The position numbers and the translations under genes were made by a program. Positions 27,376-35,878 of a stretch of 64,000 nucleotides of DNA are shown piece after piece; position 1 is the stretch's first letter, and each line of letters starts with the position of its first letter. Origin of the DNA: Streptomyces luteogriseus (GTDB lineage Bacteria; Actinomycetota; Actinomycetes; Streptomycetales; Streptomycetaceae); NCBI RefSeq assembly GCF_014205055.1, contig NZ_JACHMS010000001.1, positions 1,302,001-1,366,000 of the forward strand, given 5' to 3'. The notes below the pieces were generated by a model that did no database searches, was not told the DNA's origin, and worked only from the letters and a program-made list of their open reading frames with translations.

Positions 27376-28757
27376 GGTCGTCGGTTCCCGGAGGGGGAGC
27401 GAGGGGGCGGGACGGGGGCGAAGGCGTCGTCGGGCGCGGGCAGCAGCGAGCCGGAGCGGGTGCGGACCCGTCTGAGGAGGAGCCAGCCGATCAGCACCAG
27501 GACGACGAAGGGCAGCCAGGCCAGCGCGTAGGCCGTGCCGTAGGCGCGCACGTCGAGGATGGAGCGGTGCTCGTCGACGTTCGTGCCGTTCACGCCGAAG
27601 AAGGCCAGCAGCAGCGTCGGTGGCAGGGCGATCAGCGTGGCCGCGGCGACCAGGCCGGAGACGGTGCGGTCGCGGCGGTCGTCGCGCTCGGCGAGTTCGG
27701 CGTCCAGGGCGGCGGAGCGGGCGCTGATCACCGAGGTCAGGCGCTCGACCATGCGGGCCGAGTTCTCCAGGCTGCCGCGGATGCCCAGGGCGTCGCCCAG
27801 GGAGGACTGGAAGGCCTCGGTGACCATCTCGGGGATCAGCAGGCTGTCGACGTAGGCCTCGACGCCGAAGGCCAGGTCGAGCTGGAGTTCGTTGACACCG
27901 GCGGAGAGGCGGGAGATCAGGGAGCGGATGTCGGTGGGCGAGTCGGTCAGGGCCTGCTCGTTGGCCTTCATCATGGCGAAGGCCGCCAGCCGGGTGCGCT
28001 GGAGCACGGACAGGGCGGAGATCATGCCGACGGCGACGAGGACCAGGCCGTTCTCCACGTGCGGGGCCCAGCCTGCTTGGACGGAGACGCCCCGGCCGAG
28101 GGCGGACAGGGTGAGGCCGTGGTTCCTGAGGTGGGGCGCGAGGGTCGCGTCGGAGGGGGTGGCGGGGTTCCACGGCATCCGGCCGCGGTAGACGATCTCG
28201 TTCAGCAGGATCGCCTTGCGGGCCTCGTCCGCGCTGAGCAGTTCCCGCTGTAACCGGCCGCCGGGGAAGACGAGTTGGTGCACGTTCTGGCCGAGGGCGA
28301 GCGGTCGGCCGCCGAGCCGCGCGGCCACGGTCTGCAGGAGCGGGCGGTCGTCGAGCTCGATCCGCTCCCGGTCGAAGCAGGTGGTGGCCAGCCAGACGGC
28401 CAGGTCGCCGGCGGTGGTCTCGCCCGCGAAGGAGCAGTCCATGACGAGGGTGGCGTCGCCGCGCGGGGTGGTGACGACGAGGATCCGCAGGGACGCGAGG
28501 CCGAGTCCGTGGTCGCCGTGCGGCAGCCGCAGCCGCCGGGGCGCGACCTGTTCGTCGAGGACCGGGACGGGCAGCACGTCCTGGCTGGTCATCAAGTGGG
28601 AGGCGAAGCGGCCGTAGTCGTAGCGGTCGACCAGAGCGCCGAGAGCGGTGTTCCGGGGGCGCAGCCGTCCGGAGACGCTGAACAGCAGCAGGACGCGGGT
28701 CCGGTCACGGGTGGCGGAGTCGAGCACCGTCGCGTTCGGGGACGTTCCCGGCAGCAT
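27372..28757 (-). CDS. CorA-like divalent cation transporter-type membrane protein
   Basis: This 461-residue protein has a large soluble alpha/beta N-terminal part and helical middle (~240-350). Two C-terminal membrane segments follow, LIALPPTLLLAFFGVNG and ALAWLPFVVLVLIGWLLLRR, with a short acidic loop (NVDEHRSILD) between them. This is the CorA/Mrs2 layout, but the signature GMN at the pore mouth is GVN (388-390). CorA proteins carry magnesium, cobalt or zinc; the GVN change makes the ion uncertain. Codon 169 is TTA (28251-28253), so synthesis should depend on bldA. The promoter looks like a sigma-B type. It is coupled to GDPD. Confidence 0.75.
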   Translation of the reverse strand: MLPGTSPNATVLDSATRDRTRVLLLFSVSGRLRPRNTALGALVDRYDYGRFASHLMTSQDVLPVPVLDEQVAPRRLRLPHGDHGLGLASLRILVVTTPRGDATLVMDCSFAGETTAGDLAVWLATTCFDRERIELDDRPLLQTVAARLGGRPLALGQNVHQLVFPGGRLQRELLSADEARKAILLNEIVYRGRMPWNPATPSDATLAPHLRNHGLTLSALGRGVSVQAGWAPHVENGLVLVAVGMISALSVLQRTRLAAFAMMKANEQALTDSPTDIRSLISRLSAGVNELQLDLAFGVEAYVDSLLIPEMVTEAFQSSLGDALGIRGSLENSARMVERLTSVISARSAALDAELAERDDRRDRTVSGLVAAATLIALPPTLLLAFFGVNGTNVDEHRSILDVRAYGTAYALAWLPFVVLVLIGWLLLRRVRTRSGSLLPAPDDAFAPVPPPRSPSGNRRP

Positions 28758-28796
28758 CGCGTTCCTTCCGGCCCGGCGGTTCGAGGCGTCTGGTTC

Positions 28797-28820
28797 ATAC
28801 CCCGGCCGGGGGTGGTGAAC
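28797..28820 (-). promoter_or_regulatory. Sigma-B-type promoter for the CorA-like gene
   Basis: On the minus strand GTTC (complement of 28817-28820) is followed after 14 bases by GGGTAT (complement of 28797-28802), 40 bases before the start codon. The Streptomyces sigma-B/F consensus is GNNT-N14-16-GGGTAC/T; the -35 here has C in the last place. Confidence 0.5.
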
Positions 28821-28830
28821 CGACGACGAC

Positions 28831-28862
28831 GCGCGGGCCGCCCCTGGTGGGCGGGCCCGCGC
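28831..28862. terminator. Hairpin after OsmC gene
   Basis: GCGCGGGCCGCCC (28831-28843) pairs with GGGCGGGCCCGCGC (28849-28862) with one bulged base and a five-base loop. It lies 17 bases past the OsmC stop on the minus strand. Confidence 0.7.
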
Positions 28863-28879
28863 GACGGGCGTGCGGCGGA

Positions 28880-29308
28880 TCAGGCGAGCTTGGCGGTCAG
28901 CGTGATGGGCGTGGCCTTGAGGGCCTGGCTGACCGGGCAGCCGGTCTTGGCCTCGTCGGCGGCGGCCTGGAAGGCAGCCTCGTCGATGCCGGGGACGGTG
29001 CCCTCGACGGTGAGGTGGATGCCGGTGATGCCCTCACCGGGCTGGAAGGAGACGTCGGCCGAGGTGATGAGCTTGGTGGGCGGCGTCCCGGCCTTGTTGA
29101 GGATGTTGGAGAAGGCCATCGAGAAGCAGCTGGAGTGGGCGGCCGCGATCAGCTCCTCGGGGCTGGTCTTGCCGTTCGCCTCCTGGGCGCGCGAGGCCCA
29201 CGTGACCGGCTGCTCGCCGATGGCGCCGGAGGAGTCGAAGGTGACGACACCGTTGCCCTCGAGCAGGTTGCCTTCCCAGACCGTGTGTGCGGAGCGCGTG
29301 GTAGCCAC
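28880..29308 (-). CDS. OsmC-type organic hydroperoxide peroxidase
   Basis: This 142-residue protein of the OsmC/Ohr family uses two cysteines to reduce organic hydroperoxides. Cys61 lies in HSSCFSMAF and Cys124 in GCPVSQAL, the expected spacing. The first half VWEGNLLEGNGVVTFDSSGA is typical of the OsmC branch (osmotically induced) rather than Ohr. It is a single gene with a hairpin after it. Peroxide defence fits the other stress genes of the window. Confidence 0.92.
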   Translation of the reverse strand: MATTRSAHTVWEGNLLEGNGVVTFDSSGAIGEQPVTWASRAQEANGKTSPEELIAAAHSSCFSMAFSNILNKAGTPPTKLITSADVSFQPGEGITGIHLTVEGTVPGIDEAAFQAAADEAKTGCPVSQALKATPITLTAKLA

Positions 29309-29465
29309 GAGTTCTTCCTTTCGCGTACGGACTCGCGTGCGGGCCCGTCTCCGGGCCCCGTGTCCCCCATCCGATCACACTACGGCTCAACTCACGCGGA
29401 CGACCTGCCCTCTGGCGGTGAACGGCGGTCGCGCTGCCCGCGGGACCAGGCGCTTCGAAGGGAGT

Positions 29466-31601
29466 TCAGGCGGCGCGCTCCTCCTCGGTGGCCTCCAGCG
29501 GCACCTGCGGTCCGTTCGACTCGCGCAGCCAGCGCCGCAGGACCCTGTGCACGTGCTCGGCGCCGACGAGTTCCTCGCCCTCGGCGACCGGCGCGGAGAC
29601 ACCGAGCGGGGACAGCAGGAAGGGTCTGCCCTGGGCGCCGCCGAGGCCGCCGTGCGAGCCGATCTGCTCCTCGAAGGCGAGGACTTCGCCGTACGCCGGG
29701 TCGTACATGGAGTTGACCATGATGTCGGCGGTGTGCGGGAACGCGTGCGTGCGGCGTATCGCGTCGGCGGCGCCGGGGCCGAACGGGGCGAGCGGGCCCG
29801 GGTCGTCGTCGAGGCGGGCCAGCGGGATCTCGACGCCGTACGCACCGAGGACGACACCGCCGTGCCGGTCGCTGCGGACCAGCAGGAAGCCGACGCCCGG
29901 GTGGTTGGCGAGGGTCGGCAGCAGCGCGGGGTGGCGCGCGTCGATCTCCTCCTTGCTCATCCGGTGCGTGACGTCAGGGAAGGAGACCAGACCGAGGTTG
30001 CCGGAGGCCAGCACGATCGGCTCCGAGCCGGGCTCGGGGGGGTGCCGCTCGCCGCCCTCCGCGACCGGGAAGGGCAGCGCGGCGCGCACGGCGGCGCGGG
30101 CCTCCGCCCCGCTGCGGGTGCGCTCCGCCCCGCGCGGCACGGGCATGCCGCAGCCGGCCCGCACCAGGTCGCCGAGCGTGAGGCCGTAGCGGGCGCGGAA
30201 GGTCTCGCCGGGGCTCTGGCCGTGGTCGGACAGCACGACGATCCGGTACGGACGCGGGGCGTGCTCGGCGACGTTCTCGATCAGGGCGAGCGAGCGGTCG
30301 AGGCGTTCGAGGACCTTCTGCGCGTCGCGGCTCGCGGGGCCGGAGTGGTGGGCGACCTCGTCGTAGGCCACCAGGTCGGCGAAGACGGCCGTACGGCCGA
30401 CGAGCATGTCGCCCGTCACCGCGGCCACGACGACGTCCCGTTCGACGACCGTCGCGAAGGCCCGGACGAGGGGGTAGAGCCCGCCGCGGGAGACGCGCGG
30501 GCGCTGCTTGCGCAGGCGCGCCCGGGTGGACTGGCCGACCTCCCGGCCCACCTCGGCGCAGAAGGACAGCGCGGTGCGCACCGCGTTGGCGGGGTCGGAG
30601 AAGTAGGCGAAGTAGCCCGCGCGGGAACGGTTCTCGCGGCTGCGGCGGCGGGCCGCGATGGACAGGACGAGGGCCTGCTGTTCGGCGCCGCCGCTGAAGA
30701 GGTTGCCGCGGCTGGCGCCGTCGACGGTCAGCAGCCCGCCGTGCCCCGCGTACTCGACGGCGCGGCGCTGGAGTTCGGCCGCGCTGGTGGGGCGGTTGCA
30801 GACGACCACCTCGCGGGTGTCCTTCTCGTACCAGCGGAAGGCGGGGACGTCGTGGTTGCTGCCGTGCAGGAGGCCGAGCTGGCTGGCGCCGGTCTGGCTG
30901 GACCAGTCGGTGCGCCAGGGGGTGAGCCGATGGGTGGGTCGGCCACCGTCGCCTATGTCGAGCCAGCGGGCGACGGTGGGCATCAGGCCCTTGCCGACCG
31001 CGTCGAGCAGGGTGTCGTGGCCGACGCCGTCGAGCTGCACGAAGACCGTGCCGGCGCCGGCGGGGGACGGCGGTCCGGAGCGGCGGCGGCGGTCGGAGAG
31101 GCGGTACAGCCTGCGGCGGTAGGCGTCGTCGTCCCGCACGGCCAGGGCGGCGCCGGTCGCGGACGCCACGGCGGACATCACGGCGGCGACCACGACGGCC
31201 GTCTCCGGCGCGGCGGCGCCGCGCTCGGCCGGGTTCAGGTGCAGGGCGAGCAGCAGCAGGGCGCCGTTGAGGAAGAACACCAGCAGCCCCAGCACGAGTG
31301 CCGGCACGAGCAGCAGCAGCCGCACGAGCAGCGGCCACACCACGGCCGACAGCAGACCGAAGGCGCCGGCGCCGAAGGCCGCCGTGACGGCTATGTCCGT
31401 GGCGCTGTCGCCGTTCTCCGAGCGGAGCCGGAAGTCCGGGAGGATCCCGGCGAGCACGAGCATGGTGACGGTGGAGACCGCCCACACGGCGACGCTCCGC
31501 CCCACCTGACTGGCGGCCCGCCGCCACCGCACGCCCCGCACGCCCAGCCACCTCACGTCCCTGGCCCGCAGCCGTCGCGGGCCTCCCCCACAGTGTCTCA
31601 A
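29466..31601 (-). CDS. Holin-like membrane domain fused to alkaline-phosphatase-type phosphodiesterase
   Basis: In this 711-residue protein the first ~165 residues hold four hydrophobic segments (GRSVAVWAVSTVTMLVLAGI, then TAAFGAGAFGLLSAVVW, RLLLLVPALVLGLLVFFL, ETAVVVAAVMSAVASA), like a phage-holin-4 fold. The rest is an alkaline phosphatase-superfamily domain: metal Asp in VQLDGVGHDTL, likely Thr nucleophile in SSQTGAS, metal residues in YDEVAHHSG, LSDHG and GSHGG. It should cleave a phosphodiester or phosphonate at the membrane. The start is uncertain: the first possible codon is TTG at 31601, and a GTG at 31556 is an alternative. The substrate is unknown. Confidence 0.82.
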   Translation of the reverse strand: MRHCGGGPRRLRARDVRWLGVRGVRWRRAASQVGRSVAVWAVSTVTMLVLAGILPDFRLRSENGDSATDIAVTAAFGAGAFGLLSAVVWPLLVRLLLLVPALVLGLLVFFLNGALLLLALHLNPAERGAAAPETAVVVAAVMSAVASATGAALAVRDDDAYRRRLYRLSDRRRRSGPPSPAGAGTVFVQLDGVGHDTLLDAVGKGLMPTVARWLDIGDGGRPTHRLTPWRTDWSSQTGASQLGLLHGSNHDVPAFRWYEKDTREVVVCNRPTSAAELQRRAVEYAGHGGLLTVDGASRGNLFSGGAEQQALVLSIAARRRSRENRSRAGYFAYFSDPANAVRTALSFCAEVGREVGQSTRARLRKQRPRVSRGGLYPLVRAFATVVERDVVVAAVTGDMLVGRTAVFADLVAYDEVAHHSGPASRDAQKVLERLDRSLALIENVAEHAPRPYRIVVLSDHGQSPGETFRARYGLTLGDLVRAGCGMPVPRGAERTRSGAEARAAVRAALPFPVAEGGERHPPEPGSEPIVLASGNLGLVSFPDVTHRMSKEEIDARHPALLPTLANHPGVGFLLVRSDRHGGVVLGAYGVEIPLARLDDDPGPLAPFGPGAADAIRRTHAFPHTADIMVNSMYDPAYGEVLAFEEQIGSHGGLGGAQGRPFLLSPLGVSAPVAEGEELVGAEHVHRVLRRWLRESNGPQVPLEATEEERAA

Positions 31602-31630
31602 CGCCCGGCCGGGCGGTTTCGTCCCCAGGT

Positions 31631-31644
31631 CACACCCCGGTGTG
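31631..31644. terminator. Small palindrome between two leftward genes
   Basis: CACACC-CC-GGTGTG is a perfect 14-bp palindrome nine bases past the stop (31653) of the small leftward gene. It could be the end of that transcript or an operator for the phosphodiesterase gene. Confidence 0.4.
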
Positions 31645-31652
31645 GGAGGACG

Positions 31653-32054
31653 TCAGCGGCCGTCGTAGCCGGCCGTCGGCATCGACAGCCGCCGGTGCAC
31701 ACAGGCCTTCATCGCCGCGTCGTACGCAGGTTCCGCATGCCCCACCGTCTCGACGCGTACACCACGCCGCGCGCACTCGGCGGTGAACTCCTCGACGGAG
31801 GCGAGCGCACTCTCCAGTACCCGCCGGCTGGGCGCGACGAACAGGTCGAGGCCGGGCCGGACGCCGTCCCACAGGGCGCCGTGGTCGGGCCGCAGCCCCC
31901 GGACCAGTAACTCCCGGCTGACCACGTAGCCCCGCTCGGCGGCCCAGCGGGCGCACATCGCGTGCTGACTGCGGGAGTCGACCAGGAACGGATCGTCGTC
32001 CAGCTCCTCGAGCGGCGTCAGACTCGCGATCGCCGTGACCCGCACCGGCACCAT
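31653..32054 (-). CDS. Small protein resembling a degenerate serine-recombinase catalytic domain
   Basis: I do not firmly recognise this 133-residue protein. Its order SRSQHAMCARWAAERGYVVS, then SALASVEEFTAECARRGVRV, resembles the resolvase N-terminal domain (QRxxxxxWAxxxGYEVV, then a helix ending in AxGVRV). The catalytic Ser of the YxRVS motif and the DRLxR arginine cluster are not visible, so recombinase activity is unlikely. Codon 49 is TTA (31908-31910), which makes it a probable bldA target. It is divergent from the metallo-beta-lactamase gene at 32138. Confidence 0.5.
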   Translation of the reverse strand: MVPVRVTAIASLTPLEELDDDPFLVDSRSQHAMCARWAAERGYVVSRELLVRGLRPDHGALWDGVRPGLDLFVAPSRRVLESALASVEEFTAECARRGVRVETVGHAEPAYDAAMKACVHRRLSMPTAGYDGR

Positions 32055-32137
32055 GGCGTCCCCCTCACCTCCGGTTTCGCCGCCGACCCTACTCCTGCAC
32101 GTAGGCTTCGGGGGAGTCGCGCGAAGGAGGCAAAGAA

Positions 32138-32911
32138 GTGCCGGTGGAGATCACCTGGTGGGGTCACGCCACTTGCACCGTCGAGGATTCGAATGTGCGC
32201 GTGCTCACGGATCCCCTGTTCGCACGCCGGCTCGCACACCTGCGGCGCCGGCGCGGAGCGCTGCCGCCCCCGGGCGCCCCGCACGCGGATGTGGCGCTGG
32301 TGTCGCATCTGCACGCCGACCATCTGCACGTGCCGTCGCTGATGCGGCTCGCTCCGGGCACGCGCCTGCTCGTGCCCCGGGGCGCGCGCCGGGCGGTGCC
32401 GGGTCTGCGCCGGCTCTCGCACCTGCGGGTGAGCGAGGTGACCCCCGGGGACGAGACCTCGGTCGGCGACATCGTCGTACGCGCCGTGCCCGCGCGCCAC
32501 GACGGGCGGCGGCTGCCGTTCGGACCGCACCGCTCCCCCGCCCTCGGCTACGTCATAACCGGCGAGGCCCGGACGTACTTCGCCGGGGACACCGGGCTGT
32601 TCGACGAGATGGCGAAGGAGGTCGGTCCGGTCGAGGTGGCGCTGCTGCCGGTGGGCGGCTGGGGGCCCTACCTGGGCGAGGGACACCTGGACGCGGGCCG
32701 GGCGGCGCAGGCGCTGGCACGGCTGGCGCCGCACACCGCGGTGCCGGTGCACTACGGCACGTACTGGCCGATCGGCATGGACGCCGTGCGCCCCCACGAG
32801 TTCCACGCTCCGGGAGAGGAGTTCGTCCGGCTGGCGGCCCGGGACGCGCCCGAGGTGGCGGTGCACCGGCTCGGCCACGGGGAGAGCGTGCGTGTGAAGG
32901 CCGCGCGGTGA
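32138..32911 (+). CDS. Metallo-beta-lactamase-fold hydrolase (UlaG/YtkL-like)
   Basis: In this 257-residue protein the metal site SHLHADH (~56-62) is followed by AVPARHDGRRLP, a third metal segment YFAGDTGLFDEM and the closing histidine in PVHYGTYWP. This set matches the UlaG/NAPE-PLD-like branch of metal-dependent hydrolases, often acting on lactones or phosphodiesters. No signal peptide is seen. The GTG start follows CGAAGGAGG, a strong ribosome site. Its stop overlaps the next start (GTGA at 32908-32911), so it is coupled to the DedA gene. Confidence 0.87.
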   Translation: MPVEITWWGHATCTVEDSNVRVLTDPLFARRLAHLRRRRGALPPPGAPHADVALVSHLHADHLHVPSLMRLAPGTRLLVPRGARRAVPGLRRLSHLRVSEVTPGDETSVGDIVVRAVPARHDGRRLPFGPHRSPALGYVITGEARTYFAGDTGLFDEMAKEVGPVEVALLPVGGWGPYLGEGHLDAGRAAQALARLAPHTAVPVHYGTYWPIGMDAVRPHEFHAPGEEFVRLAARDAPEVAVHRLGHGESVRVKAAR

Positions 32912-33570
32912 GCTGGTCCGCGCCCCTGGCGCTCGCACCCCTGCTCGCGGCGTCGGCCGTCACCCCGGCGTCCCTGGTCCCGGAGTCCACGCAGCAGGCG
33001 ATCGGGTATCCGACGCTCTTCGTGCTGGTGCTGGCCGGGGCGCTGGTGCCGGTGATTCCGACGGGAGCGCTGGTGAGTTCGGCGGCGGTGGTCGCCGTGC
33101 ACCGGACGGCGCCCTTCTCACTGGCGTTGGTGTTCGTGACGGCGTCGCTGGCGGCGTTCCTGGGCGATGCGGCGCTGTACTGGCTGGGTCGGCGCGGGCT
33201 GAAGTCGAAGAACGGCTCGCGATGGCTGGAGGCCCTCCGGTCGCGGGCGCCGGAGGACCGGCTGGAGCAGGCGCAGGAGAAGCTCTCCGCCCACGGGGTG
33301 GCGGTGCTGGTGCTGTCCCGGCTGATGCCGGCGGGGCGCATCCCGGTGATGCTGGCCTGTCTGCTGGCCGAGTGGCCGCTGCGGAGGTTCTCCCGGGGGA
33401 ACCTGCCGGCCTGTCTGGCCTGGGCCGCCACGTATCAGTTGATCGGCATCCTCGGGGGGTCGCTGTTCGCCGAGCCGTGGCAGGGCGTGGTGGCGGCGAT
33501 CGCGCTGACGCTGCTGCTCAGCGCGGTGCCGGCGGTGTGGCGGCGGGTGCGCAGCTCCCCGCGCACCTGA
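32908..33570 (+). CDS. DedA/VTT-domain membrane protein
   Basis: This 220-residue DedA-family (SNARE-associated VTT domain) membrane protein contains the diagnostic FLGDAALYWLGRRG and SRLMPAGRIPVMLACLLAEW. Such proteins help keep membrane lipids and the proton gradient in order; some flip phospholipids or undecaprenyl phosphate. There are about five hydrophobic segments. The start is the GTG overlapping the MBL gene's stop. It converges on a second MBL gene with two bases between the stops. Confidence 0.87.
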   Translation: MSWSAPLALAPLLAASAVTPASLVPESTQQAIGYPTLFVLVLAGALVPVIPTGALVSSAAVVAVHRTAPFSLALVFVTASLAAFLGDAALYWLGRRGLKSKNGSRWLEALRSRAPEDRLEQAQEKLSAHGVAVLVLSRLMPAGRIPVMLACLLAEWPLRRFSRGNLPACLAWAATYQLIGILGGSLFAEPWQGVVAAIALTLLLSAVPAVWRRVRSSPRT

Positions 33571-33572
33571 GG

Positions 33573-34634
33573 TCAGTTCCCGGACAGCACCCGGGAGGCG
33601 CCCACCGGCATGTCCCAGAGGTCCTCGCGGGGCAGCCCCGCCTGCTCCCATGCCGCCCGCACGCGCGTCAGGGGCTCCATGACCGGCTCCGCCGACAGGA
33701 CGAACGCCGCCCAGTGCATGGGGGCCATCCGGCGCGCGCCCAGGTCCTGTGCCGCGCGGACCGCCTCCTCCGGGTCGCAGTGGACGTCGCGGAGCCACCA
33801 GCGCGGATCGTAGGCGCCGATGGGAAGCAGGGCCAGGTCGATGCCGGGGTAGCGGCGGCCGATGCGGGAGAACCAGTGGCCGTAGCCGGTGTCGCCCGCG
33901 AAGTAGACGCGTTGCCCCTCCCGGTCCGTGAGGACCCAGCCGCCCCAGAGGCTGTGGCAGGTGTCGGTGAGGCTGCGCTTGGACCAGTGGTGGGACGGGA
34001 CGAAGTCGAAGCGGACGCCGTCCAGTTCGGCGGCCTCCCACCAGTCGAGCTCGGTCACGCGTGTGAAGCGGCGGCGGTGGAACCAGCGGGCGAGCCCGGC
34101 CGGGACGAACACCGGGGTGTCGCGCGGGAGGCGGCGCAGTGTGGGGGCGTCCAGGTGGTCGTAGTGGTTGTGGCTGATGACGACGGCGTCGACGCGCGGC
34201 AGGTCCTCCCAGGGGACGCCCACGGGCGTGATCCGGGCCGGGGTGCCGAGGATGCGGCGGGACCAGACCGGGTCGGTGAGGACGGTCAGCCCGCCGATGC
34301 GCAGCACCCAACTGGCGTGCCCCGCCCACGTGACGGCGACGGTGCGGGCGTCCACGCGGGGCAGCGGGGCCGGGGCGTAGGGCAGCCGGGGGATGTCGGC
34401 GAGGCCTTCGGGGCCCGGTCTCACCGCGCCCTCCCGGGCGAAGCGGGCCATGGCCTTCAGACCGGGGAGCGGTGCGGTCAGCCGGTCGTGGAAGGTGCGC
34501 GGCCACACCCGCCGCTCGGCCAGCGGCCGGGGTTCGGCCAGGGGCGGGTGCGGGGGTGCGAGGGGGGACGGGAGCCCGGGCTCGTCCGCTTCCCGGGTGG
34601 TCGTGCTGGTGGTCGACTCGGACTGCTGCGTCAT
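33573..34634 (-). CDS. NAPE-PLD-like metallo-beta-lactamase-fold hydrolase
   Basis: This 353-residue protein has the metal-binding SHNHYDHLD, FVPSHHWSKR and YFAGDTGYGHWF, and MHWAAF near the end. The intervening TWAGHASWVLRIGG and TDPVWSRR are typical of the bacterial NAPE-PLD-like/RomA group, which cleaves phospholipid or acylphosphate esters. The N-terminal ~75 residues are Ser/Thr/Pro-rich and probably disordered. The start chosen is the ATG at 34632-34634, which overlaps the stop of the aminotransferase-like gene; 38 extra codons upstream would lie within that gene. A second MBL-fold protein is 0.7 kb away. Confidence 0.85.
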   Translation of the reverse strand: MTQQSESTTSTTTREADEPGLPSPLAPPHPPLAEPRPLAERRVWPRTFHDRLTAPLPGLKAMARFAREGAVRPGPEGLADIPRLPYAPAPLPRVDARTVAVTWAGHASWVLRIGGLTVLTDPVWSRRILGTPARITPVGVPWEDLPRVDAVVISHNHYDHLDAPTLRRLPRDTPVFVPAGLARWFHRRRFTRVTELDWWEAAELDGVRFDFVPSHHWSKRSLTDTCHSLWGGWVLTDREGQRVYFAGDTGYGHWFSRIGRRYPGIDLALLPIGAYDPRWWLRDVHCDPEEAVRAAQDLGARRMAPMHWAAFVLSAEPVMEPLTRVRAAWEQAGLPREDLWDMPVGASRVLSGN

Positions 34635-35878
34635 CGAGGAGGCTCCCATCGCTGAGCGTCGTCGCGGAGATCGTCGAAGACCGACTTCAGTCGGCTCAAC
34701 GCACGGTTCACCTGCGGCAGTTCCAACGGCGTGGGTGAGGTGAGGCATTCCGCGCGTTCCGTGCCGGAGCCGGCCACCAGTGCGCCGGTGGAGAGCCGCA
34801 CGCGCGGGGCTTCGAGGTCGTCGCCGAAGCGGTGACCGCCCGGGGCGGGCATGCCGAGGCGTGCGCCGAGGAAGTCCTCCAGTTCCTGTGCGTCGCCGAC
34901 GCCGTGCGCGCTCAGCGCGGGGCGCAGCGGGGCCAAGTCCACATACAGGTGACGGCCGGAGCGCGGGGGCCGGGCGAGGGCTCCCGCGGCGACGACGGCG
35001 GTGTGCGCCTCGGCGGCCAGGAGCGCGTGCAGGCGCACGGCGGTGGCCACGCGCGCGGTGACCGCTTCCGGCTCTCCCAGGGCGTATCCGGCCGCCGCGG
35101 CGATGGGCGCGGCGACCCGGGCGTCGAGGGCGGTGAGGATGTCGAGCACGCGCGCGTGGAGGCCCGCGCCGTCCTCACCGGCCGGGAAGCGGGCCACTGC
35201 GGCGGGCCAGCCGGGCGGGAGCAGGGCACCGGCCAGGTCGGTCACGACGGTGACCCGGTCTGGCACCATCTCGGCGGGGCTGAGCAGCACGGTGTCGTGG
35301 GGGTCGTGCAGGGTGTCGCGCCAGGTCTCGTCGCTGACGAGGTGCAGGCCCTCCCCCTGGGCGGCCTCGATGGTCTCGTGGAGCAGTTCGGGAGGGGCGA
35401 CGGTGGCGGTGGGGTCGTCGGCGACGGACATCACGAGCAGGCGCGGGTCGCCGCCCTCGGCGCGGACCCGGCGCACGGTCTCCAGCAGGGCGTACGGGTC
35501 GGGTACACCGCCGCTCTCCGGCGGGGTGGGCACATGGAAGACGGGGCGGCCCAGCAGGTGGGCGTACGGCGCCCACCAGGCGGCGCAGGGTCTCGGTACG
35601 AGGACGTCGCCGCCGAGGGCGGCGGTCAGGGCGAGCAGCAGGGCGGGCGATCCGGGGGCGGCGGCCACCCGGTCCGGGTCGCAGTGCAGTCCGCGCCGGT
35701 CCCAGTAGCCGCAGGCGGCTTCGCGCAGGGCACGGCCGCCGCCGACGGGCTCGTGGTCGCCCCGGGACGCGGCGGCGGCGAGCACCGCGGACAGCTCCGG
35801 CAGGACGGGCAGCCCGTCCTCGGGGAGCGGCGGCCCGAACCGGACGGGGCCGTGACCTTCCGGGGCCGTCCGCCGCAT
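34631..35878 (-). CDS. Fold-type I aminotransferase-like protein lacking the catalytic lysine
   Basis: This 415-residue protein follows the class I/II aminotransferase pattern: GGGRALREAACGYWDRRGL, a nucleotide-like AAPGSPALLLALTAALGG, MSVADDPTATVAPPELL (NPTG-like site), then LVSDETWRD. Where the PLP-binding SxSKxxGxxGxRxG is expected, it reads VTDLAGALLPPGWPAA. The only lysine I count in the whole protein is in RLKSVF near the end. So PLP cannot form its usual aldimine, and classical transamination is unlikely. The ATG at 35876 follows GGAGGT. Four-base overlap couples it to the NAPE-PLD-like hydrolase. A regulatory, binding or lysine-independent role is possible. Confidence 0.7.
   Translation of the reverse strand: MRRTAPEGHGPVRFGPPLPEDGLPVLPELSAVLAAAASRGDHEPVGGGRALREAACGYWDRRGLHCDPDRVAAAPGSPALLLALTAALGGDVLVPRPCAAWWAPYAHLLGRPVFHVPTPPESGGVPDPYALLETVRRVRAEGGDPRLLVMSVADDPTATVAPPELLHETIEAAQGEGLHLVSDETWRDTLHDPHDTVLLSPAEMVPDRVTVVTDLAGALLPPGWPAAVARFPAGEDGAGLHARVLDILTALDARVAAPIAAAAGYALGEPEAVTARVATAVRLHALLAAEAHTAVVAAGALARPPRSGRHLYVDLAPLRPALSAHGVGDAQELEDFLGARLGMPAPGGHRFGDDLEAPRVRLSTGALVAGSGTERAECLTSPTPLELPQVNRALSRLKSVFDDLRDDAQRWEPPR

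Noticed and set aside
31653..32054. Active mobile element recombinase
   Set aside because: No catalytic serine motif, no DNA-binding domain, no attachment-site repeats nearby.
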